NCBI GenBank assembly: GCA_036245525.1
Contig: BTPG01000003.1
Span: 205,596,035 to 205,660,034, forward strand
DNA: 64,000 bases
Direction of reading: 5' to 3'
DNA from: Semisulcospira habei
Taxonomy: Eukaryota > Mollusca > Gastropoda > Semisulcospiridae
Numbering within the stretch: position 1 is the first letter of the stretch; each line of letters opens with the position of its first letter. The notes beneath the pieces are model-generated. The model worked only from the letters and a program-made list of their open reading frames with translations. It was not told the DNA's origin and did no database searches. The position numbers and the translations under genes are program-made. Shown in pieces: positions 33,660 through 43,880 of the stretch.

Positions 33660-33900
33660 TTTAATTTCCCGTTGTCACTGTTGGCGTTCCTGAGAAATAG
33701 CGACTACATCCTGTACACACACCCCCCCCCTACCCCCACACCCCACCCCCCACCAACCTTGCCCCTTGGAAACAATTGCTAGTTAAAATATCAATGCTGT
33801 CACTGTTGGCGTTCCTGAGAAATAGCGGCTACATCCTGTACATGCCACCCACCCCCCTACCCCCACACCCCCCACCATCCTTGCGCACACACACACACAT
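33660..33900. repeat. Tandem duplication with C-rich tails
   Basis: CACTGTTGGCGTTCCTGAGA...AATAGCG.CTACATCCTGTACA occurs twice, about 120 bp apart, each time followed by a C/CA-rich tract. Confidence 0.7.
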
Positions 33901-34359
33901 ACCCACCACCCTACAAAGCCCCTCACACCACCCAGGCACCCACCCCAACCCCACACACAAGCACACACAAATATATTAGGTCATATTATTCCGTTCTGTG
34001 TCAACGCTTCAAATTTATGTCACTAAGCCACTATGTCAGATTTGTTTTGTGGCACAAACCTTGAAACTAGGTTTTCTTCCAAATATGGAGCACGACGTCG
34101 TTCGTAAATAAAATAAACTCCCCAAGTGAGGAGTTGTGTGGAGAATTTTTCTTTCGACGTCTGTGTGGAGAAAAAGTTTTCACTACACTCATCAGCACAT
34201 CGTGACTGGGAAGCATTAAAAATAAAAGACAAAACCCACAACTCTACTCCCAGCGAGAAACCTCAGTGATTTAAAGTTACTATACAGCTACTCTATTTTA
34301 CGAGTGTTTTTAGATCACCAACTCATGCGAGGAGAAAATTGGATGTGAGTGATTAATTT

Positions 34360-34860
34360 GAAACCGGATCCCTGTTGCGTGCAGTTTATTGCCGTCATAA
34401 CCTGACCAGAGTAGGTAGAGAATAAAAACCAGACAAGCTTTTTTGTAGTCATTGTGAGTTTACTAGATTGCATCCCTTTCATGACCAGAAAGTTGTGCTT
34501 GAAATCGGTTGTGAAACGGTTTCCTGTTTATGCTCAGTGGGTGACGAACCTTAACAATCGGCCTTTCATTCAGTTTTTATTAGCCTTGTCGCGTGATGCA
34601 TTAGTTTGAAACCAGATCACGGACATCTGTGTTGTGTGCGTTTATTGCTTTTGTTTACCCAACCAGAGTAAGGAGAATAAAACCAGACAAGCTTTACGTA
34701 GTCATTAATATAACGCTTGCGGTGTGAGTGAGTTTTTGCGTCCCTTTCATGACCAGGAAGGTTGAAATCGGTAGTGAAATGGTTACCTTTTTATTCTCAG
34801 TGAACAATAGGCCTTTATGCTCAAGCTTTTGCGTAGTCATCATTACCCTGTTGCATGATT
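34360..34860. repeat. Imperfect 240-bp tandem duplication near the Polinton left end
   Basis: Two units (about 34360-34600 and 34604-34860) share TTTGAAACC.GATC, CCAGAGTA.G...AGAATAAAA, CCAGACAAGCTTT and CCCTTTCATGACCAG. Possibly part of the terminal repeat or a promoter array. Confidence 0.55.
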
Positions 34861-34968
34861 TGCCAACTCTTACATTAGCTTATTTTTATTGGCTTAAAAT
34901 ATTTTATCCAATCGGTACCTAGGGCTTTCAAGATAAAACACAACTCCTAACAAGGCACCGGCAAAACC

Positions 34969-35423
34969 ATGGCACAAAATATTATCAAGGGATGTGGTCT
35001 TTTAAAAAAGCGGTTTAACACTTGTGAAAGAAAAGACAGTCTTTTCAGACAAGCATTGCAACTACTGAAGGATAAAGCACAGGATTTAGAAAAAAGTTTA
35101 CGTGATATTGAAAATGCGATTGAGAAGTCTGTGACTTACTTGATTAGGTACGAAGATGAAGGTAATAAGGAGGAGTTCAACAATGAGATGATAGAGTATG
35201 GCGCACTAAATGAAAAAAAGAAAAAGATGAAAAAGATAAAATTCGATGTGATCAAAAGATCAGATTGAAAGAGAGAGATATACAACTGAATGAAAAAAAA
35301 AAGATCTCAAAGAAAAAATAACAGCATTAGAAAAAGATTCCTCAGTTTTAAGCCTAGTTGAGTCTATGAAAGAGATGAGAATAAAAATGCGACAGCAAAG
35401 TGGAAGCAATGAGAAAAAGTGAG
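34969..35423 (+). pseudogene. Polinton-associated coiled-coil protein, frameshifted
   Basis: The ATG at 34969 opens a 99-codon frame rich in Lys and Glu (LLKDKAQDLEKSLRDIENAI, NEKKKKMKKIKF), predicted to be a coiled coil. Beyond its stop, helical Lys/Glu-rich coding continues in other frames to a TGA at about 35423 (segment KEKITALEKDSS), with shifts at A-runs near 35290-35310. The start lacks the ATAAAA motif of the other element genes. Function unknown; such small coiled-coil proteins accompany this element class. Confidence 0.5.
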
Positions 35424-35530
35424 TGTTAAACCGCTTAGTGAAAACCGCGATGTAAGCTAATATACAGGCTCTCAGGGTTATGTAAATACAAGCAAATTTG
35501 ATACATCATACTCTTTTACCATAGTAGTCA

Positions 35531-35760
35531 TGTGTTGGGAAACACATACACACAGTATAAGTTTTGTGACTTAGCCCCGGGAGTGCTGTGTGTATGTGTT
35601 TTTTTCTAACATGTGTTTTTTTCTCTAGGATGTACTGACAGCCAAACATGTCTTGGGAAACACATACACACAGTATAAGTTTTGTTACTTAGTCCGGGAG
35701 TGCTGTGTGTATGTGTTTTTTTCTAACATGTGTTTTTTCTATAGGATGCACCTACAGCCC
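35531..35760. repeat. 115-bp tandem duplication
   Basis: Two nearly identical copies (35531-35645, 35647-35760) of GGGAAACACATACACACAGT...CTGTGTGTATGTGTTTTTTT. The arms CACATACACACAG and CTGTGTGTATGTG also make each copy an inverted repeat. Confidence 0.85.
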
Positions 35761-35939
35761 AACAATAAACATACAAACACAAATTACACTTGAGAGCTAA
35801 CACGTTTGGATTTTGTGGTTTGGTGCAGTTAGAAGACCACGGAAATTGTTCATCCAAAATGGGTTGTCAAAGGTTAAAGACCTTTCTGACGAGGCTAAAA
35901 CTAAGCTGAAACAACCGTGAAAAGGTAAGTGAATACTTT

Positions 35940-37220
35940 TTAATATATGTGACTACTTAGCCTGCTCTCAGAAATGTTCAGTTGCGCATCATAAATCAGA
36001 TACAAATATATATTTATTGCTTCAGCTTTTTCAGTTTTTTTCTGTATTTGAATTGAGATTCTGTCACTACCGTTTTCGATAGTATGGCCAGAGCCATGAA
36101 GAAAATCATTCTCCATAGAATGCAGATCTAGCCACAGTGCGTATTTGTCTGTCAGGTATTCACTGATTCTTACATCATATAGATGCAGATCTTTACAAGC
36201 TATGTTTGCTGATTTTTCTCTAAGTCTCCCCCCTGCAAATTACTTTGTGATCTCATCATAGTGCTGATATCCCTGCATTCCCGACGAAAAAACTTGGTTA
36301 GGGCGGCCTTCGATTGTACAGGATAAATGTGTAATCTTTGGATTCTAAAATTTTTCTGAATATCCTTGGTAAGGACTTTTTGGTTCAACAAATAACATAA
36401 GAATGCCTTTCAGTGACCTAGCAGGCATGTTTAGGTTGATATTCCAAATCTGGTCACTTTTGTTTTTATTAATTAAACTGTGTCTTATCACACGGTCATA
36501 ATAAATCGGCAGTCTTGACTGGTACTGATTTTGAATGAGAGAAGCTAAATGAGCATGCGTGACAATCTCATATTCCAAGGAAATGTTAGAGATCTTGTAT
36601 GATGCATTGAGATCCGTTGATTTGATAACTTTGGAGTAGTTATTAAAGATTAGTTCGAAACTCAGGCGGTCATTTAGTGCTCCTTGGTAATAAGGCAAAT
36701 GCGCTGTTAGGATTTCAAATTCAAATGGAATGCAAAATCTGGTTCCATATGTTTCTGCCACTATAACGTCCTTGGCTTCTGTTGTTTTATCACTTGCATT
36801 TATTCGAATTTTCATAATGCTATCTGACTGTATGCCTTGATAAATACTATCCTCTCGTTCTTCTTTTGTAAGCCACAAATCTTTGTAACAGTAGAACACA
36901 TCGAAATCGTCAAGACTAAACACTTCCTGTCCTTCAAGTTTAACTTTAATATTCTTAATAATTGCTCTACATAGGTTGTTAACTAGTGTTCTTTTGTCAT
37001 CTGTATCTGATAAAAGTTCGATATTAAATGCAAGGCGTGCAGTACCAGGAACAATAACGTGACCGGGGTCTAGGTTAGGAAACTTGACAGTAAGGGTTTG
37101 GTTCTCGTCTATGGTGCTAGGATTGTTAGTGATAACGATTGATTGTCTAATGCCCTTAACACCAAGAGGCTCACGTAGTTTTCTGTATGGGTCTAACTTT
37201 GATCCATAGGACTGTGCCAT
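35940..37220 (-). pseudogene. Polinton major capsid protein candidate, two in-frame stops
   Basis: The frame reads from an ATG at 37218-37220 (MAQSYGSK; an upstream ATG at 37235 is less likely because the conserved ATAAAA motif lies just before 37220). It is about 427 codons long. It is beta-rich, with NPSTIDENQTLTVKFPNL, AIIKNIKVKLEGQEVF, FCIPFEFEILTAHLPYYQGA and NDRLSFELIF, matching the two-jelly-roll MCP-like proteins of Polinton-type elements. A TAG at 36345-36347 and a TAA at 36240-36242 break it; the same frame stays family-like to the stop at 35940-35942, including CTIEGRPNQVFSSG after the first break. No frameshift is needed. It is divergently transcribed from the gene at 37261. The capsid assignment is family-level inference. 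Confidence 0.65.
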
Positions 37221-37260
37221 TTTTATTATGCACAATAAAAAAATTAAATTAATAAAAACA
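37221..37260. promoter_or_regulatory. 40-bp divergent start region
   Basis: Only 40 A/T-rich bases separate the start codons of the capsid candidate (minus) and the next gene (plus). Each start is preceded by TAATAAAA. It must contain both promoters or both very short leaders. Confidence 0.5.
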
Positions 37261-38477
37261 ATGACAGCGGGAGGATTTGGTCATGATATTGAAATGGATG
37301 CCATGAATAACTATGATACTAATGCAACAGTTAATAGTTCAATGGATATTAAAGTAGAGGGAACTGCGAAGTTTTACTAAGCAAAGTGAACTCGTTTTAT
37401 GATAGTGTTGGTGACAGCCCAGATGAAATAGATCCTAATCAGTTTGAATATGAAAAAGGTCATTTATATTTAAACACTGTTGACAAAGGAAAAGTACAAT
37501 TGACTAACAAAAGAGACCCTGGTAAGTTTAGAGCTTTAAGTACAATCAAAAATGAAGGTGGTGTTGGCGCCTTGCGTCAACTTGGTATTGGAGATAAACA
37601 GTTACCGCCTAGACTTGCTAGTGCTCTTCATGACGTACAAACAAGATTGCCAACTGGTCAAGAAATTGAAATGACTGAAGTAACAAGACTGCCAGAAACA
37701 GCAGACAAGGTAATACAAGAAACTTCATTTACAGAAGGGCAAATAAATGAGGCTATGAAAACAATTGGTGACTCTCCTTTGACAATGCGGGAAATTATGG
37801 GCTTGGATAAAACACTGCAGTCAATCAGAGGTGAGCTTGTGAATAATGTAGCCAAACTAGGCGAGCTTGATAAACACATAGAAAAAGAAAAAGAAAAATT
37901 AGCTACAGCTGACAATGGGAATTATGACACAGAAATGAAAGAAAGAATACAACACAGATTAAATGATTTGCAGATAGAAAGATCAGCATGACTAGAAGTG
38001 ATTGAAATTGGAAAAGAAAATCTGAAATCACAGGTCAACAGAATTAGAGAAACTATTCAGAAAATACTTCACGAAGACACAACATTGGCTGAGAGATTGA
38101 AAACACTTTTCAGAGAGCAGGGTATCACTATTGCAAGTTTAATTGCTCCTCTTGGATTTATTATTAGTACTGTTGTGTTAGCTGTAACGGGAGGACCAGG
38201 GGGTAGCGGTCCGGCCCCTCCAGCTCATCCAGTTCCATCAGACCCAAAAGATTTACAGTCATGGGTAAAGAAACAATTGTCTCATATTTCAGACCTGCTT
38301 AAGAAATTGGCTCTGAAAGCAATGGATTCATTACCCGGTATTTTAGGCACAGTTTTCAGTTGGCTTATTAGTACAGCGGCAAAGGTAGTGGGGTTTATGG
38401 CAGAGAATCTGTGGGTCTTTTTGGTAACAGTAGGAGGGTTAATGGTAGGTTATTTAATGAAACAGGTAAAGAAGTAA
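37261..38477 (+). pseudogene. Polinton structural membrane-protein candidate, broken
   Basis: The start is ATG at 37261, after TTAATAAAAACA, reading MTAGGFGHDIEMDAMNN. A frameshift near 37375 leads into the long frame 37386-37991 (QLTNKRDPGKF, LPPRLASALHDVQTRLP, a helical region with LDKHIEKEKEKLA). A TGA at 37989-37991 interrupts it, and the same frame goes on to 38477. The last part has LAERLKTLFREQGITIASL, a Gly/Pro hinge and hydrophobic segments (IASLIAPLGFIISTVVLAVTG; ENLWVFLVTVGGLMVGYLM). This architecture is widespread in uncharacterised cnidarian and mollusc element proteins. A virion or membrane role is inference only. Confidence 0.6.
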
Positions 38478-39658
38478 TATACCTAATCCTGTTAATCCTA
38501 TTGTCAATGCGGTTCTTTCTGACTCATGTGTGACAGGCGTTGGTGATGACGTTTGGGGTGTTACTGGCGTTACTGACGTTACTAGCTGTTGTATGGGTGT
38601 TGGAGCAGGGGAAGTAACCGCCTGTATTGGTTTTAACATCTGTATAGGCGCAGTGGTTCCTCCTAAATTTACAGATTTATTGAGGCCTAATTTCTGATCA
38701 CTCCCAGCAACAATTATTTCATTATTATAATTTGTTATTGTCCCCATTTGGAGTTGAAGATCAGAAGGCAACATGTATAACCTGATGCCAACTACAAAGT
38801 CAACTTTTGATCTAGCATATCTGAGAACGTCTTGGTAGCGTTGTATGCTTGACGGGAGATCAATTACTGAGTTGATCAAATCTTCAAGATTTGCGAGAAA
38901 CTGTTTTTGAGATTCAAAATTTTTATTCAAAATATTCGATTTTGTTAATGATTGTGCTCCTAGTAAACACCATACATAAGTTCTGATAGATTCATTTACG
39001 CGTTCCACTCCCGCTTGAGTAAACCCATCACTCTTGTCTAAGATAAATGTGGTCCAGGCATTAGACTGTTTCTGTTCTATTGATCCTAACCATACTTGTG
39101 ATTTTGATGAGAATGAAGTGTAACCAGGGTAATAATCTTGTGGGTATTGTCTGTAACACATAGCATAATACAATGTACCCATGCCTTTGTGATCATCAAG
39201 TTTTTGTGTGAAGTCATACCGGGGGCTTATGTTAAACTCATTACAAATCCGTTCAAACGCTTTCATATCCATGGGGTTGTTATAACTGTTGAAACTAGAT
39301 TCAGTTGGTAGTGGGGTATGCTGTTTTGACAGTATACGTCTAAGCTGGTAATAAGTGTGGAAACGATAGACAGACTTAATCAGTTTGTTTGGGTGATTCA
39401 AGTGATCTGTAAATGAAACACCACAGCCTGTAGTACTACACAGTATAGCAAAGTTGAGTTGGTTTTGAACATCTGTAGTGGACTTGAAGACCACTTTCTT
39501 GCAGTAGCATCGTCTGTTATTGGCGGGTTTAGGTAATGATCAAAAGGGTTGGGTACTTTGACTTGAAATAAATCTTGTTCGCTTACAGCTATGTCGAGTT
39601 GATTTAGCTGAATTATTTTCTGTTCATAAGTAGGGGCGACATTGTATTTGGCATTCAC
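38454..39658 (-). pseudogene. Conserved Polinton-associated protein, one frameshift
   Basis: The N-terminal frame starts at 39658 (MNAKYNVAPTYEQKII, PNPFDHYLNPPITDD, ARKWSSSPLQMFKTN). A frameshift within about 39450-39470 leads into the 38454-39494 frame (LNFAILCSTTGCGVSF, FERICNEFNISPRYD, NAWTTFILDKSDGFTQAGVE, YNNEIIVAGSDQKLG). The Pro/Thr-rich tail ends in a single hydrophobic helix (LTIGLTGLGILLLYLF). The protein would be about 400 residues. Its 3' end overlaps the convergent gene at 37261-38477 by 24 nt. It is a recurring companion of this element class; I do not know its function. A virion surface or vertex protein anchored by the C-terminal helix is one possibility. Confidence 0.55.
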
Positions 39659-39732
39659 TTTAAATTGAAATGTGTTTATTGTGGTAATTGTTGGTGATTT
39701 AAATTCCGTCCTTTTTTTATGAGATAATAAAA

Positions 39733-40421
39733 ATGTTTATTACCTTAACAAATCTTGACACAAGCAAACCAGTGTGGTTAACTAATGGGATTGATAATCA
39801 TGATGGTAGCAAGGCTGTAGCTATCCATGAAATGTTTTATACAGTAAAATGGTTTAATGTAACAGATGATAACAATTATTCTGTAAGTGGAACTCTTGAT
39901 GGTTTAGAAAAGGGTGATATTTTACGAGCTGGATATTATGACTTTTGTACTTTAGCTGAATGGCTTCAAAATGAATTTAAAATTAAAGCAACTTTAAACC
40001 CAGCTAATTTACTTGTTACAATTGATTTTCCGAAAAGTGGTCAGTTTTCTTTATCAATTAGTCTTTTATTATTACTTGTTTTTTTAGGTAATAAAATAAC
40101 ATATCCAGATGAAGATTGGTCACAATCAGATGGACGTCTACTATCACCAAACAAATTAAGAATAACTGGAAGATACCCTGTTCATTTGTCAGTACACACA
40201 TTGCTAAATGTTCATTTGAAAGAATTAAGCACTACTGATAACTTCACAATGGAAAGCCTTCGACTTTGTTGAAATGTGTGTTGATTGGAACTGCCCCTTA
40301 TTGTGAAAATGTAGTTGCTAGATTTCCTAATTCACAGTTTAAAAAATTGGGCTCCAGTTTCTTTGAATCATTGTGCATATCTGTAACTAACCAGGATGAC
40401 AAAACCAGTTGTCATGCATGA
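39733..40421 (+). pseudogene. Polinton-associated protein (minor capsid candidate), frameshifted
   Basis: The ATG at 39733 follows GAGATAATAAAA. The 179-codon frame reads MFITLTNLDTSKPVWLTNG, KAVAIHEMFYTVKWFNV, GYYDFCTLAEWLQNEF, TGRYPVHLSVHTLLNVHLKE and is beta-rich. A one-base shift near 40248 truncates it; family-like coding continues in the next frame to TGA at 40419-40421. The pattern (short beta protein beside the capsid gene cluster) would suit a minor capsid or penton component, but no diagnostic motif is visible, so this stays a guess. Confidence 0.45.
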
Positions 40422-40471
40422 TTTTTATGTTGTGTTGGAAGTGAAATAAATTTTATTTTTGTTTTATAAAA

Positions 40472-41344
40472 ATGAGCGGTCTTGGTCCAAAGCCGAGAAT
40501 TATTCCAGTTGCGTGTCCATCAATAGAGTTGAAAGATTTGGCTGACGTGCAAGATTTTGAAAAAGAAGGTGAAATAGGAGATGTGTATGGCCTTGAACTT
40601 GTGTCCGTTGGATTGTACAAACGAAAGACAATTGAAGATGTAAAAGATGGCGCGTTTCCTAAACTTAGTCAACTTCGTGATGTTACTGGTCCTACTCCTG
40701 TAAGTAATGTGCTCTACAGCTTAAAACATATGGCTAATAAGTGGGTAATTATTCCTACCCCTGTTCCGCTTGCACCTATTCCCATTGTATGGGACATAAA
40801 GTTTGTTTTCATCAGTCCTTATGTTTATTTTACTGATGAAGGAGCCTTAGTATTTAGAAAAGTTGTTAACTCTGAGCCAATGCTTGTAAGTCTTGTGCCA
40901 AGCTATTCCGAAACCAATAGCAGAGAAAAACTGAAACTTCAAGAGTATGGGAAACGAAGGTATCTTCTTACAAATAGAAAGGGTAGGACAGATACTTCTA
41001 TTTCGTTTGTACCAGCAAATTTTACCATAGATAGAGATGCGACAATAGTTTTTGAAATTCTCATGAGATCTGTGGAAGCTGTGAAAGAAGCAGATATCGC
41101 GCAGGGAATCAAACTTATGTGGGAAAACTCAGTAGCAGAGTCAACAAAGGTTGTTATTGCTGTTAGAAAAACCAATACAGATTTTGAAGTTTTGAGTAGT
41201 GTCCCTGCTGTTAAGGTAGTAATTAATAAAACAACTCTAGTTTATCTAAGTTTCATAAACCTGGAACACATATATCTTGTTTCATTTTATTATGTTAGCA
41301 AATTGTATACCTTTGAAGGGTTGCAAAATAAATTAGAAGATTAA
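40472..41344 (+). CDS. Polinton-associated hypothetical protein, intact
   Basis: One of the few unbroken genes of the element (290 residues). The start follows TTTTGTTTTATAAAA directly. It begins MSGLGPKPRIIPVACP and shows a proline-rich middle (VIIPTPVPLAPIPIVWDIKF), then beta-rich sequence (RYLLTNRKGRTDTSISFVP, ATIVFEILMRSVEAVKEAD). There is no signal peptide, membrane helix or catalytic motif. It sits between two other element genes on the same strand with 50- and 23-nt gaps. Product unknown; a virion component is likely from context. Confidence 0.6.
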   Translation: MSGLGPKPRIIPVACPSIELKDLADVQDFEKEGEIGDVYGLELVSVGLYKRKTIEDVKDGAFPKLSQLRDVTGPTPVSNVLYSLKHMANKWVIIPTPVPLAPIPIVWDIKFVFISPYVYFTDEGALVFRKVVNSEPMLVSLVPSYSETNSREKLKLQEYGKRRYLLTNRKGRTDTSISFVPANFTIDRDATIVFEILMRSVEAVKEADIAQGIKLMWENSVAESTKVVIAVRKTNTDFEVLSSVPAVKVVINKTTLVYLSFINLEHIYLVSFYYVSKLYTFEGLQNKLED

Positions 41345-41367
41345 TAAAACATATTTGTCATAAAAAA

Positions 41368-41999
41368 ATGCCACCACTGTATCTGCAAATACCGCCTGAG
41401 CCGCTTGATCCTATTGTTCCAGATAAAACATTACAGGCAGACTCATTCTGTTTAATGAATATTACAGAAGCATTGAAGTATTTGGAAGAAGAACAACCAA
41501 AATACTCCCGTTGCAAACGACATTACAAAACGGTTTTCAATTCTGTACACAACACTTCAATGGCCATGGGTGTGGTTTCCACTGGATTATCTGTAGGAGG
41601 TATAGCTCTGTTTGCAACGGGAGTGGGAAGTGTCATAGGAATTGCTATTGAAGGTGTTGGCCTTGCCACAAGCCTGGCATGCTTTGGTATGGAGGCCCTT
41701 AACAAAAGATTTCATATGAGCAGAAGCATGAAGCCTTGAGTACGCTCGCAGCAGCTAAGCTGAGCAGTATGAAACTTATTATAATTAAGGCTTTAGAGGA
41801 TAATAAAGTTGACGATCACGAATTTAAAAATGTCCAGGATGATTTGGCCAATAACAAACAACAAAAGTCTGAAATACAGAATAAGATGCGTAGTCAACCC
41901 ACGAATGTTGAAGAACTAAAGAAATCTTTTTTAGAACAAGGGAAAAAGATAGGTGTAGAAGAAACTACAAAAAAAGTACAAGGATTTATAAGCAATTGA
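41368..41999 (+). pseudogene. Polinton-associated hydrophobic helix protein, frameshifted
   Basis: The ATG at 41368 follows GTCATAAAAAA. The first frame (41368-41739) has MPPLYLQIPPEPLDP, ALKYLEEEQPKYSRCKRHYK, and a Gly/Ala-rich hydrophobic hairpin (GVVSTGLSVGGIALFATGVG). A shift near 41715-41735 moves coding into the frame 41736-41999, a charged helix (LAAAKLSSMKLIIIKALEDN, DDHEFKNVQDDLANNKQQKS). Together it would be about 205 residues. The hairpin plus helix architecture recurs in hypothetical proteins of this element class. Membrane or capsid-interior role unknown. Confidence 0.5.
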
Positions 42000-42305
42000 C
42001 GATAGGTTTTGGTAATCCATTATTTTTGTCATACACTTCGCAAAGAGATGTCATGCCTGCCTATCTAACGCCATCTGCCCCACCACCAGAGTACTAAAAA
42101 AAGTTTTCTTGTTGCCCTTGTAACTTGAGAAATCTGACCGAGTGTCTTATTGTTTGAAGTCAAGAACTTGTGACAACTAACTTCAAAGTTAACGTCAAAG
42201 TCACTTGTAAGTTGTAGGTAACTTTGAAATTAGTTATCAAGTAAGATCATAAGTTATTCACAGGTCCAAGCAAAGCTGTGTTATTTTTTTATTTTTCATT
42301 ATAAA
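42000..42305. other. Non-coding gap inside the Polinton-like element
   Basis: No frame of note. It contains repeated AACTTCAAAGTTAACGTCAA-like inverted motifs (about 42178-42235) that could form hairpins, possibly a terminator or promoter region. Confidence 0.35.
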
Positions 42306-42827
42306 ATGAACCAAGACGAATTACTTCTTCTAAGCGATATCTGTGCTGTAGAAAACATTGACTTAGACTCGAAAAAACAGCGTCTTCTCTCTGTAGTTGT
42401 TTCCTGAAAATCAAAAGCTTTTCTCGGAAAACAATACATGACAGAAGACATAGAATCTCTAACAGCTGATGAACTATTTAAACTTCATTCGAAATATGAA
42501 AATCACATTAGTTCACTAATGACACGTGATTTGAGTCGATCTCTTGTCTGCCTATACACAAAAGCTGTGAGTCACTTCCTACATGTTGATAGTGACAGCC
42601 TTTCACATGATCTAGAAAGCAACCCCATAGTTTCAAGTTCAATAGGCAAATTAGCATGCCTTATGTTTTACAAGTTTGGGAATTACCTTGCACCTGTGGT
42701 AAACTTACTCATTACTGAGAGTCATATTGATTTTTCTAAAATAAATTTTAAATTAGAAGAAAATGGACAAGACCCAGACGACTCCACAACAGAGTCCTGT
42801 CTTGACACAGGTTCAAACAGTGACTAA
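42306..42827 (+). pseudogene. Polinton-associated helical protein, in-frame TGA
   Basis: The start at 42306 lies after TTTTTCATTATAAA (MNQDELLLLSDICAVENID). A TGA at 42405-42407 splits the frame, and the same frame continues from an ATG at 42438 (MTEDIESLTADELFKLHSKY, ENHISSLMTRDLSRSLVCLY) to 42827. The YENxxSxxMT..L..S...LY signature recurs in small proteins of this element class. Its end overlaps the next gene in another frame, as expected for a compact genome. No known function. Confidence 0.5.
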
Positions 42828-43184
42828 GGCTAAAAGTCCAGGTCGAATAGAGGCTGGAAAAAGATTAGCTGAATATAATAGACAAAAAAATTACAGCTTC
42901 AAGCATTAATAGAAAAGACTGACACACCATCAACAGCACCAGCGTCACTACCGTCACACCCCCAACAAAGTGAGAGACAAACAACTGAGTCTAAACCCGA
43001 AACAACAAAATATATAGTTGCTGGATTTGTTTTCGGATTTGGTTACGTAGGTTACCAATTATACAAAAAATACAAACCACAGACTCAAACAGTGTCCAAA
43101 AAATCAAGCACTCCAAAAATAAAAGAAGTAGTCGCCACATTACCAGCAACACCCAAAGCCGTGGACCCATTTTACATGCAGTAA
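42765..43184 (+). pseudogene. Small Polinton-associated single-pass membrane protein, frameshifted
   Basis: An ATG at about 42763-42766 opens MDKTQTTPQQSPVLTQ, then SPGRIEAGKRLAEYNRQ. A shift at the A7 run (about 42885-42891) leads to a Pro/Ser/Thr-rich linker, one membrane helix (YIVAGFVFGFGYVGYQLY) and a short tail ending VDPFYMQ before TAA at 43182-43184. The basic N-terminus (GRIEAGKR) and the DPFYMQ end are shared by hypothetical proteins of cnidarian and mollusc Polinton-like elements. Too broken to appear as one long frame. Confidence 0.5.
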
Positions 43185-43219
43185 ATAAATTTATTTTTTA
43201 AATTTTTGTGGCATAAGAA

Positions 43220-43432
43220 AATGAGCGACACAAAGAACATAATAAACCTCATCTATCACTCTGCCGTAATAAGCGGGCTAACAGTTGCTTATTCTATGCT
43301 TGGGAAAAGTCTTCTCAAAATGAGACTTCGAAGACAGTGCTAAGCTAGTAGCTGTTGTATTGTAACAGCATCGATTGCCACAAAAGACCTTCTTGTCAAG
43401 CAGGGAATTATTCCAGAAAATGTTTCTATGTA
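43220..43432 (+). pseudogene. Very small two-helix membrane protein gene, frameshifted
   Basis: The ATG at 43220 comes after TTTGTGGCATAAGAAA: MSDTKNIINLIYHSAVISG, then LTVAYSMLGKSLLKM, a hydrophobic helix. Two small shifts (near 43335-43365) separate this from a second segment ending TKDLLVKQGIIPENVSM at TAA 43430-43432. About 70 residues in total. Its position, just before the 145-residue membrane protein, and its size match a recurring gene of this class. Function unknown. Confidence 0.45.
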
Positions 43433-43442
43433 AATAAAAAGT

Positions 43443-43880
43443 ATGGCAACAATAGCTATTATGATTGGTGGGGCCGTTGTTAACGCATTGGCATTTAGTG
43501 GATCAAACTATCTTTATTCAAAAATGGGTAGAGAGGAATCTGCAGAAGAAATGAAGCGTCATAATGAGGCATCTGAAAAATTGGCACAAGCTCAACAGGA
43601 TTATGAGAAGCAAAGAATAGAGAAACTTGATTTCATCAATTCAAAACTCAGGCTTGAGGGTCACGCACAGCATACATTTTTAAATGTCGATGACGTGATC
43701 AAAGAATATTTTCTTGTCACGGGTGAAGACATGTCTATCCCACGACCAAAACTTAGCGACTACTACCAACCAAGCCAAGAACAAAAAAATGGAGAAATAA
43801 TATTTGTTCTAGTAGGAATGACATTAGTATATTTTACAGGAGATTTTATTGCTAGAAGAAATGGCCGACATTGGAAATAA
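43443..43880 (+). CDS. Polinton-associated membrane/coiled-coil protein, intact
   Basis: An unbroken 145-residue frame starting ATG after GTAAATAAAAAGT. The N-terminal hydrophobic segment (IAIMIGGAVVNALAFSGSNY) is followed by a long charged helix (AEEMKRHNEASEKLAQAQQD), then LSDYYQPSQEQKNGEIIFVL and a second hydrophobic stretch. The SDYYxPSxxQ motif is a conserved signature in this protein group. It overlaps the integrase start by about 20-30 nt in another frame, so the two are probably on one transcript. Membrane or virion role inferred from topology only. Confidence 0.6.
   Translation: MATIAIMIGGAVVNALAFSGSNYLYSKMGREESAEEMKRHNEASEKLAQAQQDYEKQRIEKLDFINSKLRLEGHAQHTFLNVDDVIKEYFLVTGEDMSIPRPKLSDYYQPSQEQKNGEIIFVLVGMTLVYFTGDFIARRNGRHWK

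Noticed and set aside
34023..34241. 72-codon minus-strand ORF at the left edge of the Polinton
   Set aside because: No recognised family and no ATAAAA start motif; it may be part of a terminal repeat. Not called.
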